Part shown: positions 15,436-24,097 of the stretch, piece after piece | Layout of the letters: each line of letters starts with the position of its first letter | Numbering within the stretch: the first letter of the stretch is position 1 | NCBI RefSeq assembly: GCF_024509035.1 | Contig: NZ_JANINT010000146.1 | Span: 1-33,610, forward strand | Direction: 5' to 3' | Source of the DNA: Nocardioides sp. | GTDB taxonomy: Bacteria; Actinomycetota; Actinomycetes; Propionibacteriales; Nocardioidaceae | DNA: 33,610 bases | Program-made: the position numbers and the translations under genes | The notes under the pieces: model-generated | Seen by the model: the letters and a program-made list of their open reading frames with translations, nothing else | What the model was told of the DNA's origin: nothing | Databases searched by the model: none

Positions 15436-16446
15436 CTACGAGCCGAGGTCGCGGCGCCGGGGGTTGCGCGTCTGCGCGGGGTCGCGCTCGACGACCGGGT
15501 CCACGGCCTCGTCGATGGCCCTCAGCGTGGCCTCGTCGAGGCGCACGCCGGCGGCCTTGACGTTGTCGGTGACCTGCTCGGGCCGGCTGGCGCCGATGAT
15601 GGCCGCCGAGACGTTGCTGTTCTGCAGCACCCAGGCGACCGCGAGCTGGGCCATGGTCAGGCCGGCCTCCTGCGCGATCGGCTGGAGCAGCTGGACCCGC
15701 TCGAGGACGTCGTCCTGCATCCAGCGCCCGATCATGTTCGCGCCGCCCTTCTCGTCGGTGGCGCGCGAGCCCGCCGGCGGGGCCTGGCCGGGAAGGTACT
15801 TGCCGGTCAGCACGCCCTGGGCGATCGGCGACCAGACGATCTGGCCGATGCCGAGCTCCTCGCAGGTCGGGACGACCTCGGCCTCGATGACCCGCCAGAG
15901 CATGGAGTACTGCGGCTGGTTGGAGACCAGGGGGATCTTGAGCTCGCGGGCCAGCTCGTGGGCGCGGCGGATGTCGTCGGCGCGCCACTCCGAGACTCCG
16001 ATGTAGAGCGCCTTGCCCTGGCGGACGACGTCGGCGAACGCCTCCATCGTCTCCTCGAGCGGGGTCTCGTCGTCGTAGCGGTGGGCTTGGTAGAGGTCGA
16101 CGTAGTCGGTGCCGAGGCGGGTGAGCGAGCCGTTGATCGACTCCATGATGTGCTTGCGGGAGAGGCCGTGGTCGTTGTGCTTGCCCGGGCCGGTCGGCCA
16201 GTAGACCTTGGTGAAGATCTCCAGGCCCTCGCGGCGCTCGCCCTTCAGCGCGCGGCCGAGCACCGACTCGGCGGCGGTGTTGGCGTAGACGTCGGCGGTG
16301 TCGAAGGTCGTGATGCCCTCGTCGAGCGCCTGCCGGACGCACGCGGTGGCGGCGTCCTCCTCGACCTGGGAGCCGTGGGTGAGCCAGTTGCCGTAGGCGA
16401 TCTCCGAGATCTTCAGTCCACTGCGGCCGAGGTTGCGAATCTCCAT
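15436..16446 (-). CDS. Aldo/keto reductase
   Basis: A 336-residue NADPH-dependent oxidoreductase of the (beta/alpha)8 fold. The catalytic tetrad is visible as Asp49 and Tyr54 (FDTADVY), Lys80 (IFTK) and His122 (YQAHRYDD). The C-terminal cofactor segment (AAIIGASRPEQVTDN) resembles the potassium-channel beta-subunit-like branch of the family. The physiological substrate is unknown. It starts 15 bases after paaE ends but has its own TAGTGT box seven bases before the ATG, so it may be expressed with or without the paa genes. Confidence 0.92.
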   Translation of the reverse strand: MEIRNLGRSGLKISEIAYGNWLTHGSQVEEDAATACVRQALDEGITTFDTADVYANTAAESVLGRALKGERREGLEIFTKVYWPTGPGKHNDHGLSRKHIMESINGSLTRLGTDYVDLYQAHRYDDETPLEETMEAFADVVRQGKALYIGVSEWRADDIRRAHELARELKIPLVSNQPQYSMLWRVIEAEVVPTCEELGIGQIVWSPIAQGVLTGKYLPGQAPPAGSRATDEKGGANMIGRWMQDDVLERVQLLQPIAQEAGLTMAQLAVAWVLQNSNVSAAIIGASRPEQVTDNVKAAGVRLDEATLRAIDEAVDPVVERDPAQTRNPRRRDLGS

Positions 16447-16453
16447 GTCGGCG

Positions 16454-16459
16454 ACACTA
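16454..16459 (-). promoter_or_regulatory. Candidate leaderless promoter (-10 TAGTGT) of the aldo/keto reductase gene
   Basis: The minus strand reads TAGTGT, then seven bases, then the ATG at 16446. The box lies immediately after the paaE stop codon. Confidence 0.45.
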
Positions 16460-16460
16460 G

Positions 16461-17534
16461 TCACCCGTCGAAATCGACCACCACGCGGTCCGAGGTCGGG
16501 TGCGCCTGGCAGGTGAGCACGTAGCCGCGCTCGATCTCCTCGGGCTCGAGCGCCCAGTTCGCATCCATCGCGACGCTCCCCTCGACGACCCGTGCGCGAC
16601 AGGTGCCGCACACGCCGCCCTTGCACGCGAACGGCAGGTCGGAGCGGACCCGCAACGCGGCCTCGAGCACCGGGACGTCGTCGGGCCGCAGGTCGAGGTC
16701 GGAGGCGCGCCCCGCGAGCCGGACCGTCACCCGAGCCGCGCCCTCGGGTGCGCCGGCGAGCGCGGAGACCGGCACGCGCGCGACGGGGTCGGCGTGGAAG
16801 AGCTCGCTGTGCACGCGGCGGGCCTCGACCCCCAGACCGTCGAGCGTCCCGCGCAGCTCGCCGACCATCTGCTGGGGGCCGCAGAGGTACCACTCGTCGA
16901 CCTCGGTCGCAGGCATCAGCGCCGCGAGGATCCGTTCGAGCCGCGCGCCGTCGAGCCGGCCGGAGAGCAGGTCGACGTCCTGGCGCTCCTGGGAGAGCAC
17001 GTGCACGATCTGCAGCCGCGTCGGATAGGCGTCCTTGAGGTCGTGGACCTCGTCGAGGAACATCACCGAGCGGTGGGTGCGGTTGGCGTAGACCAGCAGC
17101 ACCGACGACTCCGGCTCGCCCTCCAGGATCGCCGTGACGATCGACAGGACGGGGGTGATGCCGGAGCCGGCGGCGATCGCCACGTGCGTACGCCGGGCGG
17201 CCGGGTCGATCGCCGCGGTGAACCTCCCCGCGGGCGTCATCACGTCGAGGTGGTCTCCGACGCGCAGCCGGCCGACCACCCCCTCGCTGAACGCGCCGCC
17301 GGGCAGCCGCTTGACGCCGATCCGGAGCTCGCCCGAGGCCGGCGAGGTGCACAGCGAGTAGGAACGGCGCACCTCGTCGGTCGCACCCGCTCCCCCGCGG
17401 ATCGACAGGTGCTGGCCCGGGACGAAGTCGAACTCTCGCGCCAGCTCGTCGGGGACCTCGAAGGTCAGCGCGACGGCGTCGTCGGTGAGCTCGTCGATCG
17501 CCGCGACCCGCAGCGAGTGGAACGTGGCGGACAC
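16461..17534 (-). CDS. paaE: Phenylacetyl-CoA epoxidase reductase subunit PaaE
   Basis: A 357-residue electron-transfer subunit that passes electrons from NADPH to the PaaA diiron site. The N-terminal FAD/NAD(P) ferredoxin-reductase module carries RRSYSLCTSP and the nucleotide-binding GSGITPVLS. The C-terminal plant-type [2Fe-2S] domain has Cys304, Cys309, Cys312 and Cys342. The GTG start follows a GGAG about eight bases upstream. It lies 14 bases after paaD and completes the paaABCDE operon. Confidence 0.95.
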   Translation of the reverse strand: MSATFHSLRVAAIDELTDDAVALTFEVPDELAREFDFVPGQHLSIRGGAGATDEVRRSYSLCTSPASGELRIGVKRLPGGAFSEGVVGRLRVGDHLDVMTPAGRFTAAIDPAARRTHVAIAAGSGITPVLSIVTAILEGEPESSVLLVYANRTHRSVMFLDEVHDLKDAYPTRLQIVHVLSQERQDVDLLSGRLDGARLERILAALMPATEVDEWYLCGPQQMVGELRGTLDGLGVEARRVHSELFHADPVARVPVSALAGAPEGAARVTVRLAGRASDLDLRPDDVPVLEAALRVRSDLPFACKGGVCGTCRARVVEGSVAMDANWALEPEEIERGYVLTCQAHPTSDRVVVDFDG

Positions 17535-17548
17535 TCAGCTCCGTCCCA

Positions 17549-18037
17549 TCAGATGGCCTTGAAGTGGTCGAAGGGCTCGCGACAGGCGCGGCAGACCCAC
17601 AGCGACTTGCAGGCCGTCGACCCGAAGCGGCTCGACTCGCGGGTGTCCAGCGAGCCGCACTGCGGGCAGCGCACGGCCAGCGGCACGCTGACCGGGCCGG
17701 CGCCGGGTGGTGCGACGCCGTAGGCACGCAGCTTGGCCTTCGCCTCCTCGCTCATCCAGTCCGTCGTCCAGGCCGGGGCGAGCACGAACTCGACGTCGAC
17801 GTGCCGGTAGCCCGCCGCCGTCAGGGTCTCGATGAGGTCGGTGCGGATCGTCTCCATGGCCGGGCAGCCGGAGTACGTCGGGGTGATCCGGACGTGGACA
17901 CGGCCCTGGTCGTCCTCGGTGACGTCACGCAGGATGCCGAGGTCGGCGATCGTCACGACCGGCAGCTCCGGATCGGGGATGTCGGCTGCGATCTTCCAGG
18001 CGCCGCCGCCCCCGACGATCGAGGTCATCGGGCTCAC
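17549..18037 (-). CDS. paaD: PaaD, maturation factor of phenylacetyl-CoA epoxidase
   Basis: A 162-residue MIP18-family protein needed to build the active epoxidase, probably through its metal or Fe-S centre. The N-terminal DUF59 fold includes DPELPVVTIADLGI and the TYSGCPAME loop with its conserved Cys. The C-terminal segment has paired cysteines (CPQCGSLD and CRACREPF) that look like a zinc site. GTG at 18037 overlaps the paaC stop as GTGA; an additional GTG one codon upstream and an ATG three codons downstream are alternatives. Confidence 0.93.
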   Translation of the reverse strand: MSPMTSIVGGGGAWKIAADIPDPELPVVTIADLGILRDVTEDDQGRVHVRITPTYSGCPAMETIRTDLIETLTAAGYRHVDVEFVLAPAWTTDWMSEEAKAKLRAYGVAPPGAGPVSVPLAVRCPQCGSLDTRESSRFGSTACKSLWVCRACREPFDHFKAI

Positions 18038-18774
18038 CACGTCGCCCCCGGGTGCGACCGGTGCAGGTGCTGCATCTCGGCCAGGAGGTAGCCGAGGTCC
18101 TCGGTGTGCAGGCCCCGGCGGCCGCCGCCGCGCGCGGGGGCGACCTGGGGGACCACGAGCGTCGCCTCCGCGAGCACGCTCTCGACGGTCGTGAGCACCG
18201 CGTCACGCAGCGCGACCGGGTCGACCACGGCGCCGTCGACGGGGCCGAAGAGCTCCTCGACGTAGGGCCACTCCGCCTCGAGCGCCACCTGCATCCGCGC
18301 GTGCGACTCCTCGGTGCCGTCGCCGAGCCGCACGACCCACCGACGGGCGTGGTCGAGGTGATAGGCCACCTCCTTGACGGCCTTCCCGGCGATGGCGGCC
18401 AGCGTCGGGTCCTCGCCGAGAGCCAGGGCCGCGTAGAGCTCGGCCTGCCAGGCGCTGAAGACCAGCAGCCTGGCCATGGCGACCCCGAAGTCGGTCTGGG
18501 GACGCTCGACGAGCCAGACGTTGCGGAAGTCCCGGTCGTCGCGCAGGTAGGCGAGGTCGTCCTCGGACCGGCCGGCGCCCTCGAGCTCCCCGGCGTAGGT
18601 CAGGAGGTTGCGCGCCTGGCCGAGCTGGTCGAGGCCGATGTTGGCCAGCGCGAGGTCCTCCTCGAGCTGAGGGGCACGGCTGATCCACCAGCCCATCCGC
18701 TGGGCGGAGACGAGCGCGTCGTCGGCGAGGCCCAGGACATAGGAGAAGGGAGTAGAACTCGGTGGGGTGATCAC
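18034..18774 (-). CDS. paaC: Phenylacetyl-CoA epoxidase structural subunit PaaC
   Basis: A 246-residue ferritin-like helical subunit that pairs with PaaA. Family hallmarks are GLADDALVSAQRMGWWISRAP near the N-terminus, NIGLDQLGQARNLL, and KEVAYHLDHARRWV in the middle. The GTG start at 18774 overlaps the paaB stop as GTGA. A Gly-Arg-rich linker lies near residue 220. In this family the subunit is structural and lacks a functional diiron site. Confidence 0.94.
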   Translation of the reverse strand: MITPPSSTPFSYVLGLADDALVSAQRMGWWISRAPQLEEDLALANIGLDQLGQARNLLTYAGELEGAGRSEDDLAYLRDDRDFRNVWLVERPQTDFGVAMARLLVFSAWQAELYAALALGEDPTLAAIAGKAVKEVAYHLDHARRWVVRLGDGTEESHARMQVALEAEWPYVEELFGPVDGAVVDPVALRDAVLTTVESVLAEATLVVPQVAPARGGGRRGLHTEDLGYLLAEMQHLHRSHPGATW

Positions 18775-19058
18775 AGGTGCTCCACGCCCTCGGGGATCTC
18801 GTAGAACGTCGGGTGCCGGTAGATCTTGTCGGCCGCGGGGTCGAAGAACTCCTCGCGCTGGCCGGCCTCGGAGGCCACGATCTCGGCCGACGGCACCACC
18901 CACAGCGAGACGCCCTCCTGGCGACGGGTGTAGACGTCGCGGGCGTTGCGCAGCGCCATCTCGGCGTCCGGGGCGTGCAGCGAGCCGACATGCACGTGGG
19001 ACAGACCCCGCCGGGAGCGGACGAAGACCTCCCACAGCGGCCAGTCGCGGGTGCTCAC
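18771..19058 (-). CDS. paaB: Phenylacetyl-CoA epoxidase subunit PaaB
   Basis: A 95-residue small subunit of the PaaABCE complex, involved in bridging the catalytic AC heterodimers. Typical family text includes [24 protein letters not shown] and [12 protein letters not shown], ending near [19 protein letters not shown]. The GTG start at 19058 overlaps the paaA stop as GTGA, so translation is coupled. Its length is that of the family. Confidence 0.95.
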   Translation of the reverse strand: MSTRDWPLWEVFVRSRRGLSHVHVGSLHAPDAEMALRNARDVYTRRQEGVSLWVVPSAEIVASEAGQREEFFDPAADKIYRHPTFYEIPEGVEHL

Positions 19059-19993
19059 GCGACCTCCCCGGCCGCCCGGGCGGCCTGCTTGGCCGCGTAC
19101 GCCGAGGCCGCCTCGCGCACCCAGGCCCCGTCCTCGTGGGCCCGCACCCGGTGACCCATCCGCTGGGCGTTGCAGGGGCCGTTGCCCTGGATCACCTCGA
19201 ACAGCTCGGTGAAGTCGATCGGCCCGGAGTCGTAGTGGCCCCGCTCGGCGTTCCACCGCAGCTCGGGGTCGGGCAGCGTCAGCCCGAGCGCCTCGGCCTG
19301 GGGGACAGTCATGTCGATGAACCGCTGGCGCAGCTCGTCGTTGGAGAACCGCTTGATCCCCCACGCCATCGACTGGGCGGAGTGCGGCGAGTCGGCGTCG
19401 GGCGGACCGAACATCATCAGCGCCGGCCACCAGTAGCGGTCGACCGCGTCCTGGGCCATCGCCTTCTGCGCCGGCGTGCCGTGAGCGAGCGTGTGCAGGA
19501 TCTCGAAGCCCTGGCGCTGGTGGAAGGACTCCTCCTTGCAGACCCGGATCATCGCCCGCGCGTAGGGGCCGTAGGAGCAGCGGCACAGCGGGACCTGGTT
19601 GACGATCGCGGCGCCGTCGACGAGCCAGCCGATCGCCCCGACGTCGGCCCAGGTGAGCGTCGGGTAGTTGAAGATCGAGGAGTACTTCTGCCGGCCGGTG
19701 TGCAGCTGGTCGAGCAGGTCCTCGCGGTCGACACCGAGCGTCTCGGCGGCGGCGTAGAGGTAGAGGCCGTGGCCGGCCTCGTCCTGCACCTTCGCCATCA
19801 GGATCGCCTTGCGCCGCAGGCTCGGCGCGCGGCTGATCCAGTTGCCCTCGGGTTGCATGCCGATGATCTCGGAGTGGGCGTGCTGGGCGATCTGGCGCAC
19901 GAGCGAGCGGCGGTAGTCCTCGGGCATGGGGTCGCGCGGCTCGACCCGGCCGTCGTCGGCGAGCAGCTCGTCGAAGGACACCTCAGCGGACAT
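19055..19993 (-). CDS. paaA: Phenylacetyl-CoA 1,2-epoxidase catalytic subunit PaaA
   Basis: The 312-residue diiron oxygenase subunit epoxidises the aromatic ring of phenylacetyl-CoA, the committed step of aerobic phenylacetate degradation. Probable iron ligands include Glu42, Glu72/His75 (DEAGH) and Glu155/His158 (KEESFH), as in ferritin-like oxygenases. It is the first gene of paaABCDE. No ribosome site is visible; instead TAGCGT lies six bases before the ATG, so the mRNA may be leaderless. Other pathway genes (paaK, paaG, paaZ, paaJ) and a PaaX/PaaR regulator are not in the window. Confidence 0.96.
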   Translation of the reverse strand: MSAEVSFDELLADDGRVEPRDPMPEDYRRSLVRQIAQHAHSEIIGMQPEGNWISRAPSLRRKAILMAKVQDEAGHGLYLYAAAETLGVDREDLLDQLHTGRQKYSSIFNYPTLTWADVGAIGWLVDGAAIVNQVPLCRCSYGPYARAMIRVCKEESFHQRQGFEILHTLAHGTPAQKAMAQDAVDRYWWPALMMFGPPDADSPHSAQSMAWGIKRFSNDELRQRFIDMTVPQAEALGLTLPDPELRWNAERGHYDSGPIDFTELFEVIQGNGPCNAQRMGHRVRAHEDGAWVREAASAYAAKQAARAAGEVA

Positions 19994-19999
19994 GCGGGC

Positions 20000-20073
20000 A
20001 CGCTACCACCACGTGTTACAGATCACAGCCGCTCCTGCATGAGTGTGTAACACCACGGGGCGGCTGTCAGGAT
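20000..20073. promoter_or_regulatory. Divergent paaA/GNAT control region with paired inverted half-sites
   Basis: The paaA -10 is TAGCGT on the minus strand (20000-20005); the GNAT -10 is CAGGAT (20068-20073), six bases before its ATG. GTGTTACA at 20013-20020 is the reverse complement of TGTAACAC at 20046-20053, with 33 bases between centres, about three helical turns. The first arm lies in the paaA promoter spacer and the second near the GNAT -35 position. The minus strand over the left arm also reads TGTGA-N6-ACACG, a partial Crp/GlxR-type match. The regulator is unknown. Confidence 0.45.
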
Positions 20074-20079
20074 GACCTC

Positions 20080-20640
20080 ATGAGCAGCTCCCCCGGCCCG
20101 AGCGCCGACGTCTCCGTCCGGGTCGCCTGGGCCGACGACGCTCCCGCGATCGCCGAGGTGCAGCTGCGCGCCTGGCGCGAGACCTACGCCGACCTCCTTC
20201 CCGCGGACGCGCTGCCCGGCCCCGAGCAGGTCGAGGCGGCGGCCGCCGCGTGGCGGGCGTCGCTGTCCGCCCCGAAGGACGCTCGCAACCGGGTCCTCGT
20301 CGCGCTCGAGCGCAACCGCGTGGTCGGCCTGGCCATCACCACTCCCGCCGACGACCCCGACTGCGACCCGATCGCGGACGCCGAGCTGCGCGAGCTGGCC
20401 GTCGACCCGGGCGAGCGCGGTCGCGGCCACGGCTCGCGGCTGCTGCAAGCGGCCGTCGACACGATGCAGGCCGACCGCTTCACCCGCGCGGTCACCTGGA
20501 CGATCGCGTCCGACGACGTCCTGCGGGGCTTCCTCACCGATGCCGGCTGGGCCGCCGACACCGCCCACCGCGAGCTCGACCTGGACGGCGAGGGCACGAC
20601 CCGGGTCAAGCAGGTCCGCCTGCACACAGCACTCTCTTAG
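20080..20640 (+). CDS. GNAT-family N-acetyltransferase
   Basis: A 186-residue acetyltransferase. The N-terminal half contains IAEVQLRAWRETYADLLP, typical of a GNAT subfamily with unknown substrates. The acetyl-CoA motif is LAVDPGERGRGHGSRLL at about residues 107-123. The end of the domain is weakly conserved. It is divergent from the paa operon with 86 bases between the starts, sharing the control region with paired half-sites. Whether it belongs functionally with phenylacetate metabolism is not shown by sequence. Confidence 0.87.
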   Translation: MSSSPGPSADVSVRVAWADDAPAIAEVQLRAWRETYADLLPADALPGPEQVEAAAAAWRASLSAPKDARNRVLVALERNRVVGLAITTPADDPDCDPIADAELRELAVDPGERGRGHGSRLLQAAVDTMQADRFTRAVTWTIASDDVLRGFLTDAGWAADTAHRELDLDGEGTTRVKQVRLHTALS

Positions 20641-20707
20641 CGAACGCCTCTTGAAATCCCGGGCAGCGGGTGCACGATGGAGATCCACTCCAGAACGGGG
20701 GCCACTC

Positions 20708-20926
20708 GTGTTCGGTCCACTCCCGCCGCTGTACCGCATGCTCGTCATCGCCACCGTGTTCGCGGTCGGCATCATGTCCGGGATCTGGATCGCACAGTTC
20801 GTCTCCGCGTCGGCCGCCGCGGTTGCCGGAGCGGCGTGGGGCGCCCTCGCCGGCGCACTCCTGGGGTACGTGCTCCTGCACGACTTCCACCACCGTCCAC
20901 GCCCCGTGCGCGTGCGCCGGCACTGA
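20708..20926 (+). CDS. Small membrane protein, 72 residues
   Basis: Two adjacent hydrophobic helices (about 11-31 and 35-56) are followed by a basic His/Arg-rich cytoplasmic tail (HDFHHRPRPVRVRRH). The family is not recognised. The GTG start is supported by GGGGG six bases upstream; an internal ATG ten codons later is possible. Glycine and alanine repeats in helix 2 (GAAWGALAGALLG) suggest helix packing or oligomerisation. It lies 24 bases before azlC, which has its own -10 box. Confidence 0.65.
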   Translation: MFGPLPPLYRMLVIATVFAVGIMSGIWIAQFVSASAAAVAGAAWGALAGALLGYVLLHDFHHRPRPVRVRRH

Positions 20927-20938
20927 CCGCTCCACGGT

Positions 20939-20944
20939 TAACGT
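20939..20944 (+). promoter_or_regulatory. Candidate leaderless promoter (-10 TAACGT) of azlC
   Basis: TAACGT is followed by six bases and the GTG at 20951. No ribosome binding site is visible. Confidence 0.4.
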
Positions 20945-20950
20945 CAGGGC

Positions 20951-21664
20951 GTGAACGACGCCCCTCTCGAGCCTGCCCTCGAGCCTGCCCTCGAGCCTGC
21001 TGAGCGCTCGTCGATCATCCGCGACAGCCTGGGCGTCGGGCTCGCCACCGGTGCGTACGGCGTCGGCTTCGGCGCCGTCTCCGTCGCCGCCGGCCTCACC
21101 GTGGCGCAGACGTGCGCGCTGTCGCTGCTGGCGTTCACCGGCGCGAGCCAGTTCGCGCTGGTCGGCGTCGTGGCGGCCGGCGGCACTCCCCTCTCGGGCG
21201 CGCTGACGGCGCTGCTGCTCGGCACCCGCAACACGCTCTACGGCCTGCGGATGGCGCCCCTGCTCGCGTGGACCGGCTGGCGCCGGACGCTCGGCGCGCA
21301 CGTGCTCATCGACGAGTCGACGGCGATGGCGGTGACGCGGCCCTCGACCGCCACCGCCCGCCTCGCCTTCACCTGGACCGGCGCGTCGATCTTCGTGCTG
21401 TGGAACCTCGCGACAGCCGCCGGCGCGGTCGCGGGCAACGCACTCGGGGACCCGCGCACCTACGGCCTGGATGCAGCCGTCGGGGCCGCCTTCCTGGCCC
21501 TGCTGTGGCCGAGGCTGCACTCGCGCGCCAACCAGCTCGTCGCCGTCGCCGCGGCCGCGGTGGCGCTGGGCGTCGTGCCGCTCGTGCCGGCCGGCGTACC
21601 CGTGCTCGCGGCTGCCGGCGTGGCGCTCGTCGCCGGCGTGCTGCCACGCAGGGAGCGCGGATGA
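20951..21664 (+). CDS. azlC: AzlC-family branched-chain amino acid exporter, large subunit
   Basis: A 237-residue integral membrane permease with several hydrophobic helices. It matches AzlC/YgaZ/BrnF proteins, which export branched-chain amino acids together with a small AzlD/BrnE partner. Family text includes FTGASQFALVG and LLLGTRNTLYGLRMAP. The N-terminus carries a three-fold Leu-Glu-Pro-Ala repeat encoded by 12-bp DNA units. It overlaps azlD by four bases (ATGA). The exported substrate in this organism is inferred. Confidence 0.9.
   Translation: MNDAPLEPALEPALEPAERSSIIRDSLGVGLATGAYGVGFGAVSVAAGLTVAQTCALSLLAFTGASQFALVGVVAAGGTPLSGALTALLLGTRNTLYGLRMAPLLAWTGWRRTLGAHVLIDESTAMAVTRPSTATARLAFTWTGASIFVLWNLATAAGAVAGNALGDPRTYGLDAAVGAAFLALLWPRLHSRANQLVAVAAAAVALGVVPLVPAGVPVLAAAGVALVAGVLPRRERG
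20966..21001 (+). repeat. Three 12-bp tandem repeats inside azlC
   Basis: CTCGAGCCTGCC occurs at 20966 and 20978, and a final unit at 20990 differs only in its last base. It encodes LEPA repeats in the cytoplasmic N-terminal tail. In-frame copy-number change would lengthen or shorten the tail without breaking the gene. Confidence 0.9.
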
Positions 21665-21966
21665 GCGCCCTGTGGGTGGCCGTCCTGGCGACCGGCGCGG
21701 GCTGCTACCTGCTCAAGCTGGGAGGCCTCTCGGTCCCGCCCCGCGTCCTGGAGCATCCGGTGGCCGAGCGGATCGCCGACCTGATCCCGGTGGCCCTGCT
21801 CTCCGCGCTCGTCGCGGTGCAGGTGGTGGCCCGAGGGCACGAGATCGTGCTGGATGCTCGTGCCCTCGGGCTGATCGTGGCGGTGGTGCTGCTGGTGCTC
21901 CGGGCGCCGTTCCTCGTCGTGGTGTTCGGCGCCGCGGTCGTGGCAGCGCTGGCCCGGATGGTGTGA
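21661..21966 (+). CDS. azlD: AzlD-family small exporter subunit
   Basis: A 101-residue membrane protein with about three to four hydrophobic segments, including LIVAVVLLVLRAPFLVVVFGAAVVAAL. It fits AzlD/BrnE/YgaH in length, topology and position directly after azlC. The ATG overlaps the azlC stop, so the two subunits are probably made in a fixed ratio. It ends 31 bases from the convergent mtlA stop. Confidence 0.88.
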   Translation: MSALWVAVLATGAGCYLLKLGGLSVPPRVLEHPVAERIADLIPVALLSALVAVQVVARGHEIVLDARALGLIVAVVLLVLRAPFLVVVFGAAVVAALARMV

Positions 21967-21997
21967 CCTCCGGGCCAGCGTCCCCACGTGCAGCCGG

Positions 21998-24007
21998 TCA
22001 GACCGGCTGGACCTCCCCGAGGACCGCGCGGACGTCGGCGACCGACGTGGCGGTCTCGAGCCGGCGGACCTGCTCGGGATCGACGAACACCTCGGCGATC
22101 CGGCCGAGCAGCTTGAGGTGCTCGTTGCCCACGGCGGCGATGCCGACGACGTAGCGCACCTGCTTGCCGTTCCAGTCGATCGGCTCGGGGTAGCGGACGA
22201 AGGACAGCGCGGTGCGGCTCACCGCCGCCTTCGCCTCGTTGGTGCCGTGCGGGATGGCCAGGAGGTTGCCCATGGCCGTGGAGACCGAGGTCTCCCGCAC
22301 GTGCATCGCCTCGACGTACGCCGGGGTGACGGCGCCGGCCGAGACCAGCAGCTCACCGGCCCGCGTGATGGCCGCGTCGCGCGACTCCGTCGGCGCGTCC
22401 AGCACGATCGCCTCGTCGGCCAGCAGCCCACCGGCTAGGGCAGGCTCCTCTCCGTCGGCGCCTGCACCGACCGTCGCGCGACCCGCACCGTTGTGCTCGC
22501 GGACCAGCTCGACGATCTCGTCGTAGCGCGGGCTCGCCATGAAGTTCTCCACCGAGACGTGGATCGCCGAACCGGTCTTCTGCCGGGCGCGGGCGGTGAG
22601 GTCCTGGTGGGTGACGACGAGGTCGTAGGTGTCGGTCAGGTTGGCGATGGCCTTGTTGACCACGGTGACCTCGGGGAACCCGGCGTCGTGGATCTTCTTG
22701 CGCAGCACCGAGGCGCCCATGGCGGAGGAGCCCATGCCGGCGTCGCAGGCGAACACGATGTTCGTGATGGAGCCGACGTGGCTGGTCGCGGCGGAGCCGG
22801 TCACCAGGGAGGAGGCCACCGACTTCTTGCCCTTCATCGCCTCCATGCTGGCGGTAGCGGTGACGAGCTCGTCCTCGGCCTCGATCGTCTTGTCGGTCTT
22901 CAGCAGGATCGCCGCCACGAAGAAGGACGCCGCTGCGCCACCGATGATCGAGAGGGTGATGCCGGTCAGGTTCTTCAGGTCGGTCGGCGCGGAGATGTAG
23001 ACCGCGAACACCGAGCCGGGGGCGGCGGGAGACCGCAGACCGCTGGAGAAGATGACGTTGATCAGGATCTGGGTGAAGCCGCCCGCGAACATCGCGAGGA
23101 TCAGCTTGGGCTTCATCAGCACGTAGGGGAAGTAGACCTCGTGGATGCCGCCGAAGAAGTGGATGATCGCAGCGCCGGGAGCCGACGCCTTCGCCATGCC
23201 CTTGCCGAAGATGCTGTAGGCGAGCAGCAGGCCCAGGCCGGCGGCCGGGTTGGCCTCGAGCAGGAACAGGATCGACTTGCCGCCCTCGGCCGACTCGTTG
23301 AGGCCCAGCGGGGTCAGCACGCCGTGGTTGAGGGCGTTGTTGAGGAACAGCACCTTGGCGGGCTCGATCACGAACGAGGCGAACGGCAGCAGGTCGTGGT
23401 TGACCAGGAACTCCACGCCGTCACCGAGACGGTCGGAGATCCAGGTGAGCACGTCGCTGAGTGCGAAGAAGCCGAACGTGGCGAGGATGCCGCCCCAGAT
23501 GCCGGCGGAGAAGTTGTCGACCAGCATCTCGAAGCCCGGCTTGATCTTCCCGGCCCACATGCTGTCGATGTGCTTCATGCTCCAGCCACCGAGGGGGCCC
23601 ATGATCATGGCGCCCATGAACATCGGGATCTCGGTGCCGGCGATGACGCCGAACGTCGCGATCGCGCCCACGACACCACCGCGGGTGAGGTCGTTGTAGG
23701 CCATCTTGCCGCCGGTGTAGCCGATGAGCACCGGCAGCAGGAACTTGATCATCGGGCCGACGATGCCGCCGCCCGCGTAGTCGCCCCAGCCGCCGATGTG
23801 GGCGACCCAGCCGTGCGGGCTGAGCCAGGCGTTGTCGCCGCCGCCGAGATTCAGCCAGCCGACCTCGATGAACATCGCGGTGATGAGGCCCCACGCGATG
23901 AACGCGCCGATGTTGGGCATCACCATGTTCGACAAGAAGGTGCCGAACCGTTGGACGTGGACGCGGGCCGAGGTTCGCTCCGCCGGCGTCTGCGTGGCTG
24001 TGGCCAT
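21998..24007 (-). CDS. mtlA: PTS mannitol transporter, EIICBA
   Basis: This 669-residue fused permease imports mannitol and delivers mannitol-1-phosphate. IIC spans about 1-370 and contains the GGIHEVYFPYV motif (287-290 GIHE), diagnostic of the mannitol branch. IIB spans about 412-505 with the phospho-cysteine Cys421 in CDAGMGSSAMG. IIA spans about 525-669 with the phospho-histidine His587 in AIPHGTNEAK. The domain order matches E. coli MtlA. The ATG at 24007 follows AGGAGG nine bases upstream. A good promoter lies at 24111-24140. EI and HPr, which must feed it, are not in the window. Confidence 0.95.
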   Translation of the reverse strand: MATATQTPAERTSARVHVQRFGTFLSNMVMPNIGAFIAWGLITAMFIEVGWLNLGGGDNAWLSPHGWVAHIGGWGDYAGGGIVGPMIKFLLPVLIGYTGGKMAYNDLTRGGVVGAIATFGVIAGTEIPMFMGAMIMGPLGGWSMKHIDSMWAGKIKPGFEMLVDNFSAGIWGGILATFGFFALSDVLTWISDRLGDGVEFLVNHDLLPFASFVIEPAKVLFLNNALNHGVLTPLGLNESAEGGKSILFLLEANPAAGLGLLLAYSIFGKGMAKASAPGAAIIHFFGGIHEVYFPYVLMKPKLILAMFAGGFTQILINVIFSSGLRSPAAPGSVFAVYISAPTDLKNLTGITLSIIGGAAASFFVAAILLKTDKTIEAEDELVTATASMEAMKGKKSVASSLVTGSAATSHVGSITNIVFACDAGMGSSAMGASVLRKKIHDAGFPEVTVVNKAIANLTDTYDLVVTHQDLTARARQKTGSAIHVSVENFMASPRYDEIVELVREHNGAGRATVGAGADGEEPALAGGLLADEAIVLDAPTESRDAAITRAGELLVSAGAVTPAYVEAMHVRETSVSTAMGNLLAIPHGTNEAKAAVSRTALSFVRYPEPIDWNGKQVRYVVGIAAVGNEHLKLLGRIAEVFVDPEQVRRLETATSVADVRAVLGEVQPV

Positions 24008-24097
24008 GCTGCTCTTCCTCCTGAGGCGCCAGCCTGCGCAGGCTGGTCGGACCTTGTCGCCCAGCGGCCGGCACGGGTGTGACGAGCGCCATGGCGA

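Noticed and set aside
22493..24082. A 529-codon plus-strand open frame opposite mtlA
   Set aside because: Low-complexity Val/Asp/Glu/His composition, no start signals, and mtlA on the other strand is certain.
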